From Streptomyces umbrinus (GTDB taxonomy: Bacteria > Actinomycetota > Actinomycetes > Streptomycetales > Streptomycetaceae), in contig NZ_JAUSZI010000002.1 in the NCBI RefSeq assembly GCF_030817415.1, positions 2,356,001 through 2,420,000 on the forward strand: a stretch of DNA of 64,000 nucleotides. Reading direction: 5' to 3'. Positions 1 through 8,232 of the stretch are shown one piece after another (within the stretch, counting starts at the first letter, position 1; each line of letters starts with the position of its first letter). Below the pieces are notes generated by a model. The model saw nothing but the letters and a program-made list of their open reading frames with translations. It ran no database searches and was not told where the DNA came from. The translations under genes and the position numbers were made by a program.

Positions 1-946
1 TGCCGCGTCCGGCCGGGCGGATCCGCAGGGCGACGAACCGCGAGTACATGCGCTTGAGGCCGCTTTGGCCCTTACCCGGCCGGGAGCCTTCCCTCCAGGA
101 CACCGGCCGTGCGGCCGCCCGGCCTGCTTCGATGACCAGGTCCTTCATGGTCTGCGCAGGCTCGGGGTACTGAATTTTCGGCGGCCGGCCGGTGCCCGCA
201 TAGGCAGGCTGGACGGGCCGGGCATCCGCGGGCTGGGCGGTATGGCGAGAGGAAATCCCCACCGCGTAGGGCAAGTTGCGCTCCCCCAGGCCCAGGCGGA
301 AGGCGGCGGCATCACCGTATCCGGCGTCCGCGACCACCAGGGGAACGTCGACGCCCCATGACCGGGCCTCGTCGATCATGTCCAGGGCCAGCTGCCACTT
401 CTCCACATGCCCCACCCGGGCGGGAATCCCGCAGCGGCCGCGGCGGGCGATCTTGTCCGCATCGGCCTCCGGCGAGGCGGGATCCCAGGATGCGGGCAGG
501 AACAGCCGCCAGTTGACGGCCGCGGAGGCACGGTCACTGGCCAGGTGCAGGGAGACGCCCACCTGGCATTTGGTGACCTTGCCCGCGGTCCCGGTGTATT
601 GCCGCGACACACACGCCGAGGCATCCCCGTCCTTCAGAAAGCCGGTGTCATCCACGATCAACGCTTCCACCCCGATCACGTCCTGCATCTGCCAGGCCAG
701 CCGGGCCTGCACATGCGCGGGATCCCACGGACTCGAGGTGATGAAGTGAGCCAGTGCCTGCCGGTTGCCGTCCTCGCCCAGACGGGCCGCCATCGGCTCC
801 ACCGACTTGCGTCGCCCGTCCAGCAGCAGCCCGCGCACATACGCCTGCCCCCACCGCCGCTGATCCGCACGGAAGAACCCGTCGAACAACTTCACCGCGA
901 ACGCCTCCAAGTCCTCCCGGACCGAGGCCATCTCCTCAGGTGTCAC
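1..946 (-). CDS. IS701-family transposase, 3' end outside window
   Basis: The minus frame is open from about 946 to the window edge, so the C-terminus is missing. It would be a DDE transposase that cuts and pastes its own IS. The translation has the IS701 N-terminal pattern RRWGQAYVRGLLLDGRRKS near residues 25-45. An acidic catalytic segment VEALIVDDTGFLKDG is followed by SRQYTGTAGKVTKCQVGVS. A second conserved block, VVADAGYGDAAAFR, probably carries the next catalytic Asp. Two starts are possible: GTG at 946 (reads V-T-P-E-E-M) or ATG at 931. Neither has an outstanding ribosome site. The right end of the element should lie between 946 and about 1040, where an IS256 remnant begins, but I could not pick out a terminal repeat. 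Family call secure; activity unknown. Confidence 0.85.
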   Translation of the reverse strand, partial: MTPEEMASVREDLEAFAVKLFDGFFRADQRRWGQAYVRGLLLDGRRKSVEPMAARLGEDGNRQALAHFITSSPWDPAHVQARLAWQMQDVIGVEALIVDDTGFLKDGDASACVSRQYTGTAGKVTKCQVGVSLHLASDRASAAVNWRLFLPASWDPASPEADADKIARRGRCGIPARVGHVEKWQLALDMIDEARSWGVDVPLVVADAGYGDAAAFRLGLGERNLPYAVGISSRHTAQPADARPVQPAYAGTGRPPKIQYPEPAQTMKDLVIEAGRAAARPVSWREGSRPGKGQSGLKRMYSRFVALRIRPAGRG

Positions 947-1043
947 ACCAATCCAACGACGCTCATGGGACAGGAGACACGCACCCACAAGTGAAGATGA
1001 CCAAGCCCTACTGGGTGCACGCACGACAAATCCGATCGAGAGT

Positions 1044-1250
1044 ACTTTCAGCACCGTGAAACTCCGGACCAAGGTCACCCGCGGGGCCGGCAGCGCGGTC
1101 GCGGCCCTGGCCATGGTGTTCAAGCTGGCCGAGTCCGCCCAGGCCCGCTGGCGCGCGATCACCGCACCCCACCTCGTCGCCCTTGTCCGCAACGGCGCCC
1201 GCTTCAAGAACGGTCACCTCGTCGAACGCCCTGAGACCACCGCAGCCTGA
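1044..1250 (+). pseudogene. IS256-family (mutator) transposase, C-terminal remnant
   Basis: Only the last ~65 codons remain. The frame reads FSTVKLRTKVTRGAGS, then a helical stretch with ESAQARWRAI, then APHLVALVRNGARF and an ending LVERPETTAA. This is the typical C-terminus of Streptomyces IS256 transposases, which are normally about 400 residues. The DDE catalytic core is absent, so it cannot be active. The break at about 1040 coincides with where the IS701 element on its left should end, suggesting that element (or a deletion it caused) removed the 5' part. Confidence 0.75.
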
Positions 1251-1280
1251 TCACACTTCACGCACGACAAGCACGGGATC

Positions 1281-1682
1281 ATGAGGCAGGCTGCCGGGAT
1301 GAGATCTCGAACCGGTGGTATGTGGTGGGGAACTGCGATCGAGGCGCCGGACCCCAGCGGCTTGGCGAAGTTTTACGCCGAACTCCTCGGTTGGCACATC
1401 GGGCACGAGGAGCCGGGCACGGCCATCGTCGCCGCCTCCCCGCAAGGGCCGTTCTTCGTGTTCCAGCAGGCGGACGGCTATCGGGCTCCGGTGTGGCCTC
1501 CGGTCGAGGGCGAACAGCGCCCGATGATGCACTTCGACTTCCAGGTCGGCGATCTGGATTCGGCGGTCGCCGAGGCGGTGGCCCTGGGCGCCACGGTGGC
1601 GGAGTTCCAGCCGCAGGAGAGCCTCCGGGTGCTCTTCGACCCGGCCGGACACCCCTTCTGCCTGTGTCTGGACGAGGGATGA
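1281..1682 (+). CDS. VOC-family (glyoxalase/bleomycin-resistance fold) protein
   Basis: A 133-residue protein of the size of a single VOC domain. The fold pairs beta-alpha-beta-beta-beta units around a metal or ligand site. Visible features are the opening WWGTAIEAPDPSGLAKFYAE, a central MMHFDFQVGDLDSAV and the closing RVLFDPAGHPFCLC, typical of small VOC proteins in actinomycetes. Substrate cannot be told; members include dioxygenases, glyoxalases and antibiotic-binding proteins. The start is uncertain: ATG 1281, ATG 1299 or ATG 1320, none with a strong ribosome site. The 3' 200 bp lie antisense to the end of the HTH gene at 1478-1966, so one of the two genes probably acquired its end by rearrangement. 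Confidence 0.75.
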   Translation: MRQAAGMRSRTGGMWWGTAIEAPDPSGLAKFYAELLGWHIGHEEPGTAIVAASPQGPFFVFQQADGYRAPVWPPVEGEQRPMMHFDFQVGDLDSAVAEAVALGATVAEFQPQESLRVLFDPAGHPFCLCLDEG

Positions 1683-1966
1683 CCGGCTGGATCGCACGTC
1701 ACTCGATCCACAACTCTTGACAATGACTCCCGTTCGACGGGGGTGGTGTCGACCTCGATCAGGTCGTTGGGGGTGCACTCCAGCGCGGTGCACAACGCGG
1801 CCAGCGTGGTCATCTTCACTTGAGAGGGTTCCTTGGTGAACAGCGCGGACACCGATGCCGAGGACAGTTCCAGGCCGGCCTTCTCGGCCAGCAGCCGCCG
1901 CAGTTCCGTCCCGGTCCACACCTCGCGCTGGGCGGCGGCCATCCGCAGCCGCCATTGGATCTTCAT
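1478..1966 (-). CDS. XRE/Cro-type HTH regulator, probably with a replaced C-terminus
   Basis: Begins at ATG 1966 after a GGGAAGGACACC ribosome site, 54 bp downstream of the integrase stop, so the two are probably co-transcribed. Residues 1-80 form a compact HTH of the XRE type: TELRRLLAEKAGLELSSAS, then SALFTKEPSQVKMTTLAALC and a tail TPNDLIEVDTTPVE. Such short regulators often accompany actinobacterial tyrosine integrases and may control excision. After about residue 90 the frame runs antisense through the VOC gene and becomes Ser/Arg-rich, unlike a natural protein. I infer the original end was lost and a random reading frame now supplies it. The HTH itself looks intact. Confidence 0.65.
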   Translation of the reverse strand: MKIQWRLRMAAAQREVWTGTELRRLLAEKAGLELSSASVSALFTKEPSQVKMTTLAALCTALECTPNDLIEVDTTPVERESLSRVVDRVTCDPAGHPSSRHRQKGCPAGSKSTRRLSCGWNSATVAPRATASATAESRSPTWKSKCIIGRCSPSTGGHTGAR

Positions 1967-2019
1967 GCCGTGGTGTCCTTCCCGGTCAGCTCGGCCAATG
2001 TGCTGGCGACAGCGCGTTG

Positions 2020-3027
2020 CTAGGCGTCCTCGATGAAGGTCGCGGAGGGCCGGACATATCGCATGGTCGAGCTGACGGTCCAGTGACCGAGCATCTGCTG
2101 GATCGCGACGAGATCGACGCCGCGTTCGTAGTTGTGCGTCGCGCAGGCTCTTCGCAGAGCATGCGGGCTGAACCGCTCGGATGCCGGGCGCCCTTCGAGT
2201 TCCATCAGATAGCGGAGTCGGTTGCGGATGGTCCCGCGATGCAGGCTGCCGCCGGACTCGTCGGCGAAGAGCACCGGCGAGTCGGGGAACTTGGGCCGCA
2301 CGTCCTCCAGGAACCACCGCAGCACCAGGTCCAGCCCGTCGAGCATGGGCACCCACCGAGGCCGCGGCCCGGACGTGTGTGCTCCCTTGCCGAAGCGGAC
2401 GTGGAGCTTGCCGAACGGGCCTCGGGTGAAGTGCAGGTCCGGCTTCTCCAGGAGCGACGCTTCCTCGGAGCGGAGCCCAGCGTGATACAGCGTCCGGAAC
2501 ATCGCATAATCCCGGGCGGCGGGTCCGTACTTTCTCGCGGTGGCGATCCGCTGCTTCATGAAGTCGAAGAACTCCGTCACCCGCTCCGGTGTCGGAGGCG
2601 GCAGCAGAGCGGGCGAGTCGTCCCCGACATGCCGGGAAGCGTTGAACTCGTCGACTGGGCAGACGAGGCGGACTCCGAACGCGGCCTCGATCTCGACAGC
2701 TTTGCGGGCCTGCAGGAACCGGTGAAAGCCCTTGAAGATCTGCACATACTCGCGCCGGGTGGACGTCGCCCGACCCCTCACCCCCAAGTCACCGACCACG
2801 CGGTCGATGTCCTCCGGCGTCACCTCCCACGCGGGCCGCCCCAGCGCAGCCAGGGTTCGCTCCAGCAGACCGACGTCGTTGTCGATGGTCACCGGGCTGA
2901 ACCCGCGGGCCCGCCACGAGGCGACGAACGCGTCGACGCACGCGGCCTGGAACTGCCACGGGTCCGTCGCCAGCGGCTCCTGCGGGACAGCCCCGCCCGC
3001 GATGACCTGCAGTCTCGCCTCGGCCAC
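2020..3027 (-). CDS. Tyrosine recombinase (site-specific integrase)
   Basis: About 335 residues, the usual length for phage/ICE-type integrases. It joins DNA strands through a covalent 3'-phosphotyrosine intermediate. An N-terminal SAM-like core-binding domain (residues ~25-110, with GFSPVTIDNDVGLLERTL) precedes the catalytic domain. All main catalytic residues can be placed (numbered from GTG 3033): Arg188 in HAGLRSEE, the His291-x-x-Arg294 box in PHALRRACATH, His317 in LGHWTVS and the nucleophile Tyr326 in MRYVRP. Start: GTG 3033 sits only 1 nt from the AGGAAGG motif, so the in-frame GTG at 3027 (7-nt spacing) is preferred. It is followed by an XRE regulator. No attachment site was recognised. 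Confidence 0.88.
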   Translation of the reverse strand: MAEARLQVIAGGAVPQEPLATDPWQFQAACVDAFVASWRARGFSPVTIDNDVGLLERTLAALGRPAWEVTPEDIDRVVGDLGVRGRATSTRREYVQIFKGFHRFLQARKAVEIEAAFGVRLVCPVDEFNASRHVGDDSPALLPPPTPERVTEFFDFMKQRIATARKYGPAARDYAMFRTLYHAGLRSEEASLLEKPDLHFTRGPFGKLHVRFGKGAHTSGPRPRWVPMLDGLDLVLRWFLEDVRPKFPDSPVLFADESGGSLHRGTIRNRLRYLMELEGRPASERFSPHALRRACATHNYERGVDLVAIQQMLGHWTVSSTMRYVRPSATFIEDA

Positions 3028-3033
3028 CGGCAC

Positions 3034-3339
3034 ACCTTCCTCGCACCTGAACGGTCAAGGCAGCACCTGGACATTCGGGCTGCTGCCACGAGAACCAACG
3101 AGGACCGCAGGAACGGGAAACGGCCAGGTGACAGGGGCAACCCTTGTGAGGGAACAAGTGCCAGCCCCAGATGGCTTCGACACGATCATGCCCAAGACTC
3201 TCGCGGGAGCGAGCACCGATCGCCTCATGCATCACGCTCACCTCGTGACCACCTCCGGCGACTCGCATCGCCTCGCCGAGGCTCTCGCCGGGAAGGGAGT
3301 TGTCCCCTTGACCTGACCCCCACCCCCGGGAACACCACT
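3034..3339. other. Intergenic stretch upstream of the integrase
   Basis: No supported gene. Long overlapping frames here have no protein-like pattern. The promoter of the integrase/XRE pair should lie in the part nearest 3034, but I see no convincing -35/-10 pair. Confidence 0.4.
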
Positions 3340-3408
3340 GGCCACACGCCTGGGTTTCTGATGGCCACCAACCTGGGCCTCCAACGGCCACCCACCTGGG
3401 CATCTCAA
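3340..3408. repeat. Three tandem 23-bp repeats, likely an IS21-type terminal array
   Basis: Three units begin exactly 23 bp apart, at 3340, 3363 and 3386. Each opens with GGCCAC, followed by ACCTGGG or GCCTGGG near its middle. IS21 relatives carry several such short repeats at each end as transposase-binding sites, and in Streptomyces they often read TGGCCAC...CCTGGG. No istA or istB lies next to this array, so it is probably the leftover end of a deleted element. The IS21 at 27153-29513 has a different end sequence. Confidence 0.5.
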
Positions 3409-3427
3409 TGACCGTTGACACCTCACC

Positions 3428-3861
3428 GTGGGACCGCGAGAACTGTCCGTTCTCCTCTGCACGATCATGATGCGCGCCGCTGGCCTGGAGTGGTACGAGC
3501 AGGGGGACGTCTGGCACCACGTGATCACGGAAGAGCACCGATCGACCGACAGCGACGTGCCAGCAGACCGGCTCGACGCCCGCGCCCAAGAGATCCGGCC
3601 CCTGCACTTCGCCGACAGCGATGTCCTGCTGCGCCCCGGCGGCCTGCTGGAGCCCTCGCCGAGTGGGCCGCCGCCTTCCGCACCACGGGGCAGGAACTCC
3701 GCCGTGCCGTTCAGGCCGGGACGCTGGACCGCGGGTTGAGGCACATGCTCAGCTACCACGTGATCTTCCACTGGAACCGCCTCGGCTTGTCCATGCGAGG
3801 CCAGAGCATCCTGGCCTGGGCAGCCAGGGCAGCGATCCTCCACGGGGAGAGCGGGGCATAG
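3428..3861 (+). pseudogene. Thiopeptide-type bacteriocin biosynthesis protein, truncated and frameshifted
   Basis: Two frames make one protein end. From about 3475 the frame reads GLEWYEQGDVWHHVITEEHR and runs to LLRPGGLLE. The next frame then continues LAEWAAAFRTTGQELRRAV and ends HVIFHWNRLGLSMRG with QSILAWAARAAIL. This resembles the C-terminal domain of lantibiotic-dehydratase-like and thiopeptide-type proteins, which act with azole and dehydro amino acid enzymes on ribosomal peptides. The change of frame is near 3645-3655, where one base appears to be missing. The N-terminus is absent and no other RiPP gene lies nearby, so this is a relic. Family call moderate. Confidence 0.5.
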
Positions 3862-4139
3862 AGGTGCAGCTGGCCCAAGACACCGGCCTTCTGCCAGCGG
3901 CCCAGGCGCCGCGAGCAGGTCTATCCGGAGCCGAACCCCAGCTCAGGGGGCAGGAGTTGCCATGAAATATCAATGTAGAGGACGTACAGGATGCCCTGCC
4001 GACACAGCCGATCAGCGACCGGGCGAGGGCCCGGCCCCTTCTCCGGCCAGGGCGGCAGCAACGGTTCGATCCGAGCCCACACGTCGTGTCCACGATCCAC
4101 GGTCGAGTACCCACACCTGACGAACCACCGAAGAGTCAT
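3862..4139 (-). pseudogene. IS5-family transposase, N-terminal remnant
   Basis: Reads WARIEPLLPPWPEKGPGPRP, then DRLCRQGILYVLYIDISWQL and LLPPELGFGSG, matching almost residue for residue the intact start of the IS5 transposase at 24791. A TAG then replaces the expected Gln codon, after which TCSRRLGRWQKAG continues in frame until homology stops near 3862. It is a nonfunctional fragment abutting the thiopeptide remnant. The stop and truncation show it is old. Confidence 0.75.
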
Positions 4140-4140
4140 A

Positions 4141-4177
4141 GAGATCCCGCCGGATCGACTCGATCGGACGGGATCTC
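4141..4177 (-). terminator. Hairpin downstream of the prenyltransferase gene
   Basis: Arms 4141-4157 and 4161-4177 are reverse complements at 15 of 17 positions with a 3-nt loop (outer part GAGATCCCG/CGGGATCTC). It lies about 60 bp after the stop of the minus-strand prenyltransferase gene, so it may end transcription of the biosynthetic operon. It also sits where the outer end of the IS5 remnant is expected, so an IS terminal structure is an alternative. No clear U-tract. Confidence 0.45.
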
Positions 4178-4238
4178 GTAACCACTCCTGAGAGATCTCA
4201 AGAACAGTCCTCGATGCGATACGGCTCCAACCTGATCC

Positions 4239-5450
4239 CTATTCCTGTCTGTGTCTGCTGCGCGGCCGGTGTCCCGGAAGCCGGGATAGGCTGTTCAGCA
4301 AGGGCGTTGTCCGAGGAGACAGTGGGGCGGCCAGCGGCCGGAGCCCATATGCCTCGGAAGAGATGTACGCGGTCACCCGTGGTGGTCTGCTTCGTTCGTA
4401 AGCCAGCGCCAGGTAAGCGATGAGCCCGGTCCCATCTGCCGGCTGGCGCGAGGTGACGGCGGCCAGCGACCGGGCGAGCGGAGTGGCGTCCATACCGTAA
4501 TGGGCGAGCACGGCGACTGCCCGCGCGTGGGCCTCCCCGTCGTGCCGAACGTAATCCCGGATCGGGATGTGGAGGGTGAAACCGCTCGGTAGGCCGGTCG
4601 TCGTCTCCGTGAAGGAGTGGCAGGCCAGGGCGGGCAGCCCGCAGAGTCGTGCGTCCGCCGAGGTTCCGGCCCCGGAGCGCGTCCCGCTGTGGTACCCCGC
4701 CGCGATCCGGAAGAAGGCTTCCACGGTCGCCTGCTCCGGGCCGGAATCCATGCGCGGCAGACTGCCCGCCTCGGCGACCGCCAAGTTGTGATGCCTGAGG
4801 TAAATCTTCACTCTGGGTGCGTCCCAGTCGCCCAGGTCCAGGGCGAAGAACGGATAGCCGTCGGCTGGGGGCAGTGCGGTGTACGCCTGCTGGTAGCCGA
4901 GCCGTCCCAGCGCCTCACGGATCGTCTCGCCAGCGCGTTCCGGCCCGGATGCCGCAGGGTTCAGATACACCTTAAGCCTGGGGACACCACCCGGACGTAA
5001 CTCCAGTGCGCACCACAAGGCCAGAGGGCCCTGCGAGGCGGGAGGGAAGAACAGGTCCTCCAGGTGGTCGAGGCGATGGGAAGAAAACCCCCAGCGCTCC
5101 GTCATCGCGTGGATGACGCGTAATCCGACGCGTCCGTTGTCCACCAGGCTGGCGGCATCGCAGCCCGGTTCCAGCAGTACGCGCAGCGTCGGGGTCTCAC
5201 CGGGCTGGAAAGAGAGCGAAAACTCCACCGGCGTGTGGTCGTCGGACAGGAAGCTGCGGGAGGGCGGCGGCAAGTCCAGTGGGCGTTCGGCCGCCGTGCC
5301 CAGCGACTCGGCCAGGACACTAGCGTAGGTTTCTGCGTCGGCTGCATCCAGCCCCACGACGTCGCACAGCCGCCGCAACTGGTCCGCCGTGAACCTGCCG
5401 AGTGTCTTGGTTAGCCTCGTACTTCCGCCGCTGGTGCGAGATGGGGTCAT
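4239..5450 (-). CDS. DMATS-type aromatic (indole) prenyltransferase
   Basis: About 403 residues, the normal size for bacterial ABBA-fold prenyltransferases of the tryptophan dimethylallyltransferase group. These attach a dimethylallyl (or longer) unit to indole or phenol rings without the DDxxD motif. The alternating beta strands with paired basic residues that grip the diphosphate are visible: FSLSFQPGETPTLRVLLEPG, LALWCALELRPGGVPRLKVY, DAPRVKIYLRHHN and PPRVTAYISSEAYG. Start ATG 5450 has a GGAGGGGG ribosome site at 5 nt and shares an ATGA with the decayed ATP-grasp frame. The upstream ATG 5465 is less likely. It is the last gene of the minus-strand cluster, so a tryptophan residue of the NRPS product, free tryptophan or another aromatic is the likely acceptor (inference). 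Confidence 0.85.
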   Translation of the reverse strand: MTPSRTSGGSTRLTKTLGRFTADQLRRLCDVVGLDAADAETYASVLAESLGTAAERPLDLPPPSRSFLSDDHTPVEFSLSFQPGETPTLRVLLEPGCDAASLVDNGRVGLRVIHAMTERWGFSSHRLDHLEDLFFPPASQGPLALWCALELRPGGVPRLKVYLNPAASGPERAGETIREALGRLGYQQAYTALPPADGYPFFALDLGDWDAPRVKIYLRHHNLAVAEAGSLPRMDSGPEQATVEAFFRIAAGYHSGTRSGAGTSADARLCGLPALACHSFTETTTGLPSGFTLHIPIRDYVRHDGEAHARAVAVLAHYGMDATPLARSLAAVTSRQPADGTGLIAYLALAYERSRPPRVTAYISSEAYGLRPLAAPLSPRTTPLLNSLSRLPGHRPRSRHRQE

Positions 5451-6010
5451 CGGATCCCCCTCCACGAGTCGGAGGGCATGCGAAAATGCCCGTCCTTGCA
5501 GACGGGTATCTCAACTTCGGACACGTCCGGTTCGCTCCGTATAGGGAAGGCGCGATTCCTGCGATGAAGCGAGGTGGCGTAACGCTGAGCGGCGCCGGTG
5601 GCAATGGATATGTGGTTCACCACGCCTGTACGAGACGGAACTGCGGGATGGCGAGGCCCGCTCCGGCGGCGCATGGCCGCCCTAGTGCGCCGGGCCCAGG
5701 CGAGCGACTCGTCGTTGCCACGCAGGTTGGGCCGATGCGCGACGAATTCGACCAAGTGGACGGCCGCTTCCATGCCTAGGACCGCAGCCTTCATGTCATA
5801 GCCGACGGTGGACAGCTCCGCTACCGCAGTGTCCGGGTCAGACGCGTAGCGGGTAGCGTCGTCACCCTCGTGGTCCTCGGTCCAGGACCCGCTGCAGCCG
5901 AACGTATACAGGGACACGACTACGGATCCCAGTTCCCTGGCCGCTGCCTTGTATCCCATGCCGTTGCGTACCGATTCCACCAGCAGAACGGTGCGATTGC
6001 TTTCACCCAT
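5447..6010 (-). pseudogene. ATP-grasp enzyme, decayed: N-terminal domain only
   Basis: The first ~125 residues match the pre-ATP-grasp domain of amino acid or peptide ligases: TVLLVESVRNGMGYKAAAR, ELGSVVVSLYTFG, and GNDESLAWARRTRAAMRRR. That last segment corresponds to the GN(D/G)xxxxxxxRDK motif just before the ATP-binding core. Near 5663 the frame is lost. In the neighbouring frame GAGLAIPQFRLVQAW continues the family pattern and then hits TGA. The whole ATP-grasp core (normally ~280 more residues) is missing. The remaining frame still ends in an ATGA overlap with the prenyltransferase start at 5450. Start ATG 6010 is taken; a GTG overlapping the dapD stop at 6118 is possible. A functional copy probably once joined an amino acid to another group in this pathway. 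Confidence 0.65.
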
Positions 6011-6114
6011 GGCGTCCGTCTCTTCGACGAGCCCAGATGGGCCTAGGGTTGCGGCGGCGCAGCGGTCGTGCCGCCGCAGCAACACCGATACGACGAATGC
6101 GCCGCGGCCGCCGG

Positions 6115-6987
6115 TCACGAGGCACCGCCGTGCTCGCGGAAGAGGCTGTCGAGCCGGAGCTTGTCCAAGGTCTCGCCTTCTCGGAGCCGCCTGACCACGA
6201 GCAGGCACGGTGTGCCGAACTCGCCGCCGGGGAAGGTCCGCATCCGCATGGAACCGACGCACAATGACCAGGAGGGGGCCCGCCCCTTGGGAAGTTCCTG
6301 GCCCGACTCGGCGTCGAACACCCTGGTATTGCCGGTGAGCAGCACCCCGGCGCCGAGCTTCGCCCCGCGCTCCACCCGAGCGCCCTCCACGATCATCGAT
6401 CGGGAACCGATGAACGCGTCGTCCTCCACCACGACCGGGACTGCTCCGACGGGCTCCAGCACCCCTCCCAGGCCCGCTCCCCCAGAGAGGTGGACGTTGG
6501 CCCCTACCTGCGCGCAAGAGCCGACAGTCGCCCAGGTGTCGATCATGGAGCCAGGCCCGACATATGCGCCGACATTGATGAATGACGGCATCAGCACGGC
6601 CCCGCGCGCCACGTGACTGCCGAAGCGCGCGATCGCTCCTGGCACGACACGTACCCCGTCGAAGCGCCGTTTAAGCGGCAGCCGGTCGCGGTAGCGAAAC
6701 GGCCCCGCCTCGGACTCCTCAACCTCGAACAACCGGAAGGACAGCAGAATGGCCCGGCGGGCCCACTCGTCAACCACCACCTCGTCCGTCGCCGGATCCA
6801 CCGCGGCAACCGTGGCGGCGCCGCTGTCGAGTAGATCCAGCGCCTCCAAAACGGACTGGCGTGGCGCGTGGTCTGCCGTCGTCAACTCGGCACGGCGTTC
6901 CCACAGTTCGTCGATACCCCCGGGAACCGGGCTGTCGCCCAGGCGAGAGCCGGAGGATCCGGTCTGCAGGACAGGTTTCGTGGTCAC
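6115..6987 (-). CDS. dapD: Tetrahydrodipicolinate N-succinyltransferase (DapD-like)
   Basis: About 290 residues. DapD transfers succinyl from succinyl-CoA to the amino group of ring-opened tetrahydrodipicolinate in the lysine/DAP pathway. The left-handed beta-helix hexapeptide region is clear: SFINVGAYVGPGSMIDTWAT, VGSCAQVGANVHLSGGAGL, GGVLEPVGAVPVVVEDDAF and IGSRSMIVEGARVE. The pattern and length match the E. coli type rather than the usual actinobacterial DapD, hinting at transfer. Start GTG 6987 follows AAGGAGATCCGCC. It lies 90 bp after the dapC-like gene on the same strand and probably supplies N-succinyl-amino-oxopimelate to it. In this cluster the genes likely boost or divert lysine-branch precursors for the NRPS. 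Confidence 0.88.
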   Translation of the reverse strand: MTTKPVLQTGSSGSRLGDSPVPGGIDELWERRAELTTADHAPRQSVLEALDLLDSGAATVAAVDPATDEVVVDEWARRAILLSFRLFEVEESEAGPFRYRDRLPLKRRFDGVRVVPGAIARFGSHVARGAVLMPSFINVGAYVGPGSMIDTWATVGSCAQVGANVHLSGGAGLGGVLEPVGAVPVVVEDDAFIGSRSMIVEGARVERGAKLGAGVLLTGNTRVFDAESGQELPKGRAPSWSLCVGSMRMRTFPGGEFGTPCLLVVRRLREGETLDKLRLDSLFREHGGAS

Positions 6988-7077
6988 GGCGGATCTCCTT
7001 GGCGTGTGTGCTCGGTCGCTGGCGCGACCCGATTCCTGGCCGTGCTAAGGCAGGCATGACCGGTTTCGTGCCAGCGT

Positions 7078-8232
7078 CTACGGGACGGGTGATCTCGACA
7101 GCAGATCCAACCGCCAGGCGACGGCTGCTGAGTCCTGGACGGCGGCGAAGCGCACGTACGGATGCCCGGCGGGGCCATACTCGCAGCCTGGCCGGACGAT
7201 CAGGCCCGCCTGCTCGGCCGCACGGCGGGCGAAGGCCACTCCGTCGCCGCCGGGCGCGGGCACCCAGGCGAAGAGCCCCCCGGCCGGCGCGGTACACCCC
7301 AGTTGGTGATCGTTCAGGCACTCGACCAGGTCGGCGACCCGGCGTGCGTTGCGTGCCCGCTGCTCCTCGGCATGCCGGTCATCGTCTAGCAGTGCGCGCG
7401 CTGCCTCCTGTGAGGCGGCGGCCGCCATCAGGCCGGCCTCTCGGCGCCGCCTGGCCAGTCCCGCCACCAGCGAGGGGTCTCCCAAGCAGAATCCCACGCG
7501 CAGCCCTGGGGAGTTGGACCGCTTCGACATGCTGTGCACGGCCAGGACGCCGTCGAGCCCGTGGCAGAGGATGGTGCGTGGTTCATGGCACCACGTCGCC
7601 TCGACGTACGCCTCGTCGGACACCACGACCACACCGTGCGCACGGCCCCAGTCGGCGACCGGGCCGAGCGGTTCGACGACCCCGGTGGGATTGGCCGGGC
7701 TGTTGACCCACAGACACAGTGCCCGATCCGCGACCCGCGCTGGGAGCAGGTCCAGGCGCATTCGGAACGCGTCGTCGACAGGCACCCGGTGTGCCCGCAA
7801 CCCGGCCAGCCGTGCGCCGAACTCGTAGGCGGGATAGCCCAGTGCTGGAATGAGCACCGTGTCACGCTCGGGCCCGTGCGTGTTCGGCCGGCGCATGTCA
7901 CGCAGGAAAAGCGGAAGCGTGGAGATGAATTCCTTGGAACCCACGCACGCCGCCACGGCCTCCGGCGGCACCGCCACCCGGTAACGGCGCAGAATGTGAC
8001 GTGCGGCCGCCTCCCGCAGCTCCATGGTTCCCGCGCTGGGCGGATACTCGGCCGGCGCGGCCAGGAAGGCGTCGCTCTGAGGCCGGCCTGGCATCGGCGC
8101 GGGGGACGCCGGACGCGGGACACGCGCGGGAGGGTCCCTCGGGATCCCGAGGGAGAGGTCCAGCGGCTCGTGTCCCCCTCGCACGGCCAGGGCCAGCGCC
8201 TCCTCGCGGCGCCACGGCTCGTTTCGGCTCAT
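7078..8232 (-). CDS. dapC: N-succinyldiaminopimelate aminotransferase (DapC-like)
   Basis: About 384 residues, fold-type I PLP aminotransferase. It would transaminate N-succinyl-2-amino-6-oxopimelate with glutamate to give N-succinyl-LL-DAP. Seen: substrate/PLP segment AEYPPSAGTMELREA, LWVNSPANPTG (the conserved Asn contact), VVVVSDEAYVE (PLP-ring Asp and Tyr) and the Schiff-base lysine Lys237 in SMSKRSNSPGLRVGF, with the phosphate-binding Arg following. The SKRSN box is characteristic of DapC. Start ATG 8232 overlaps the lysA stop by ATGA, so translation is coupled. It is followed by dapD, giving two adjacent steps of one pathway in one operon. Substrate by context; a relaxed substrate range is possible. 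Confidence 0.85.
   Translation of the reverse strand: MSRNEPWRREEALALAVRGGHEPLDLSLGIPRDPPARVPRPASPAPMPGRPQSDAFLAAPAEYPPSAGTMELREAAARHILRRYRVAVPPEAVAACVGSKEFISTLPLFLRDMRRPNTHGPERDTVLIPALGYPAYEFGARLAGLRAHRVPVDDAFRMRLDLLPARVADRALCLWVNSPANPTGVVEPLGPVADWGRAHGVVVVSDEAYVEATWCHEPRTILCHGLDGVLAVHSMSKRSNSPGLRVGFCLGDPSLVAGLARRRREAGLMAAAASQEAARALLDDDRHAEEQRARNARRVADLVECLNDHQLGCTAPAGGLFAWVPAPGGDGVAFARRAAEQAGLIVRPGCEYGPAGHPYVRFAAVQDSAAVAWRLDLLSRSPVP

Noticed and set aside
3340..3408. Three 23-bp repeats as a CRISPR array
   Set aside because: There are no spacers; units are directly adjacent and only partly conserved, which fits IS end repeats better.
1855..3411. 518-codon plus-strand frame
   Set aside because: Antisense to the integrase and XRE genes, no ribosome site, Arg/Gly/Pro-rich translation without family motifs; a GC-bias shadow.
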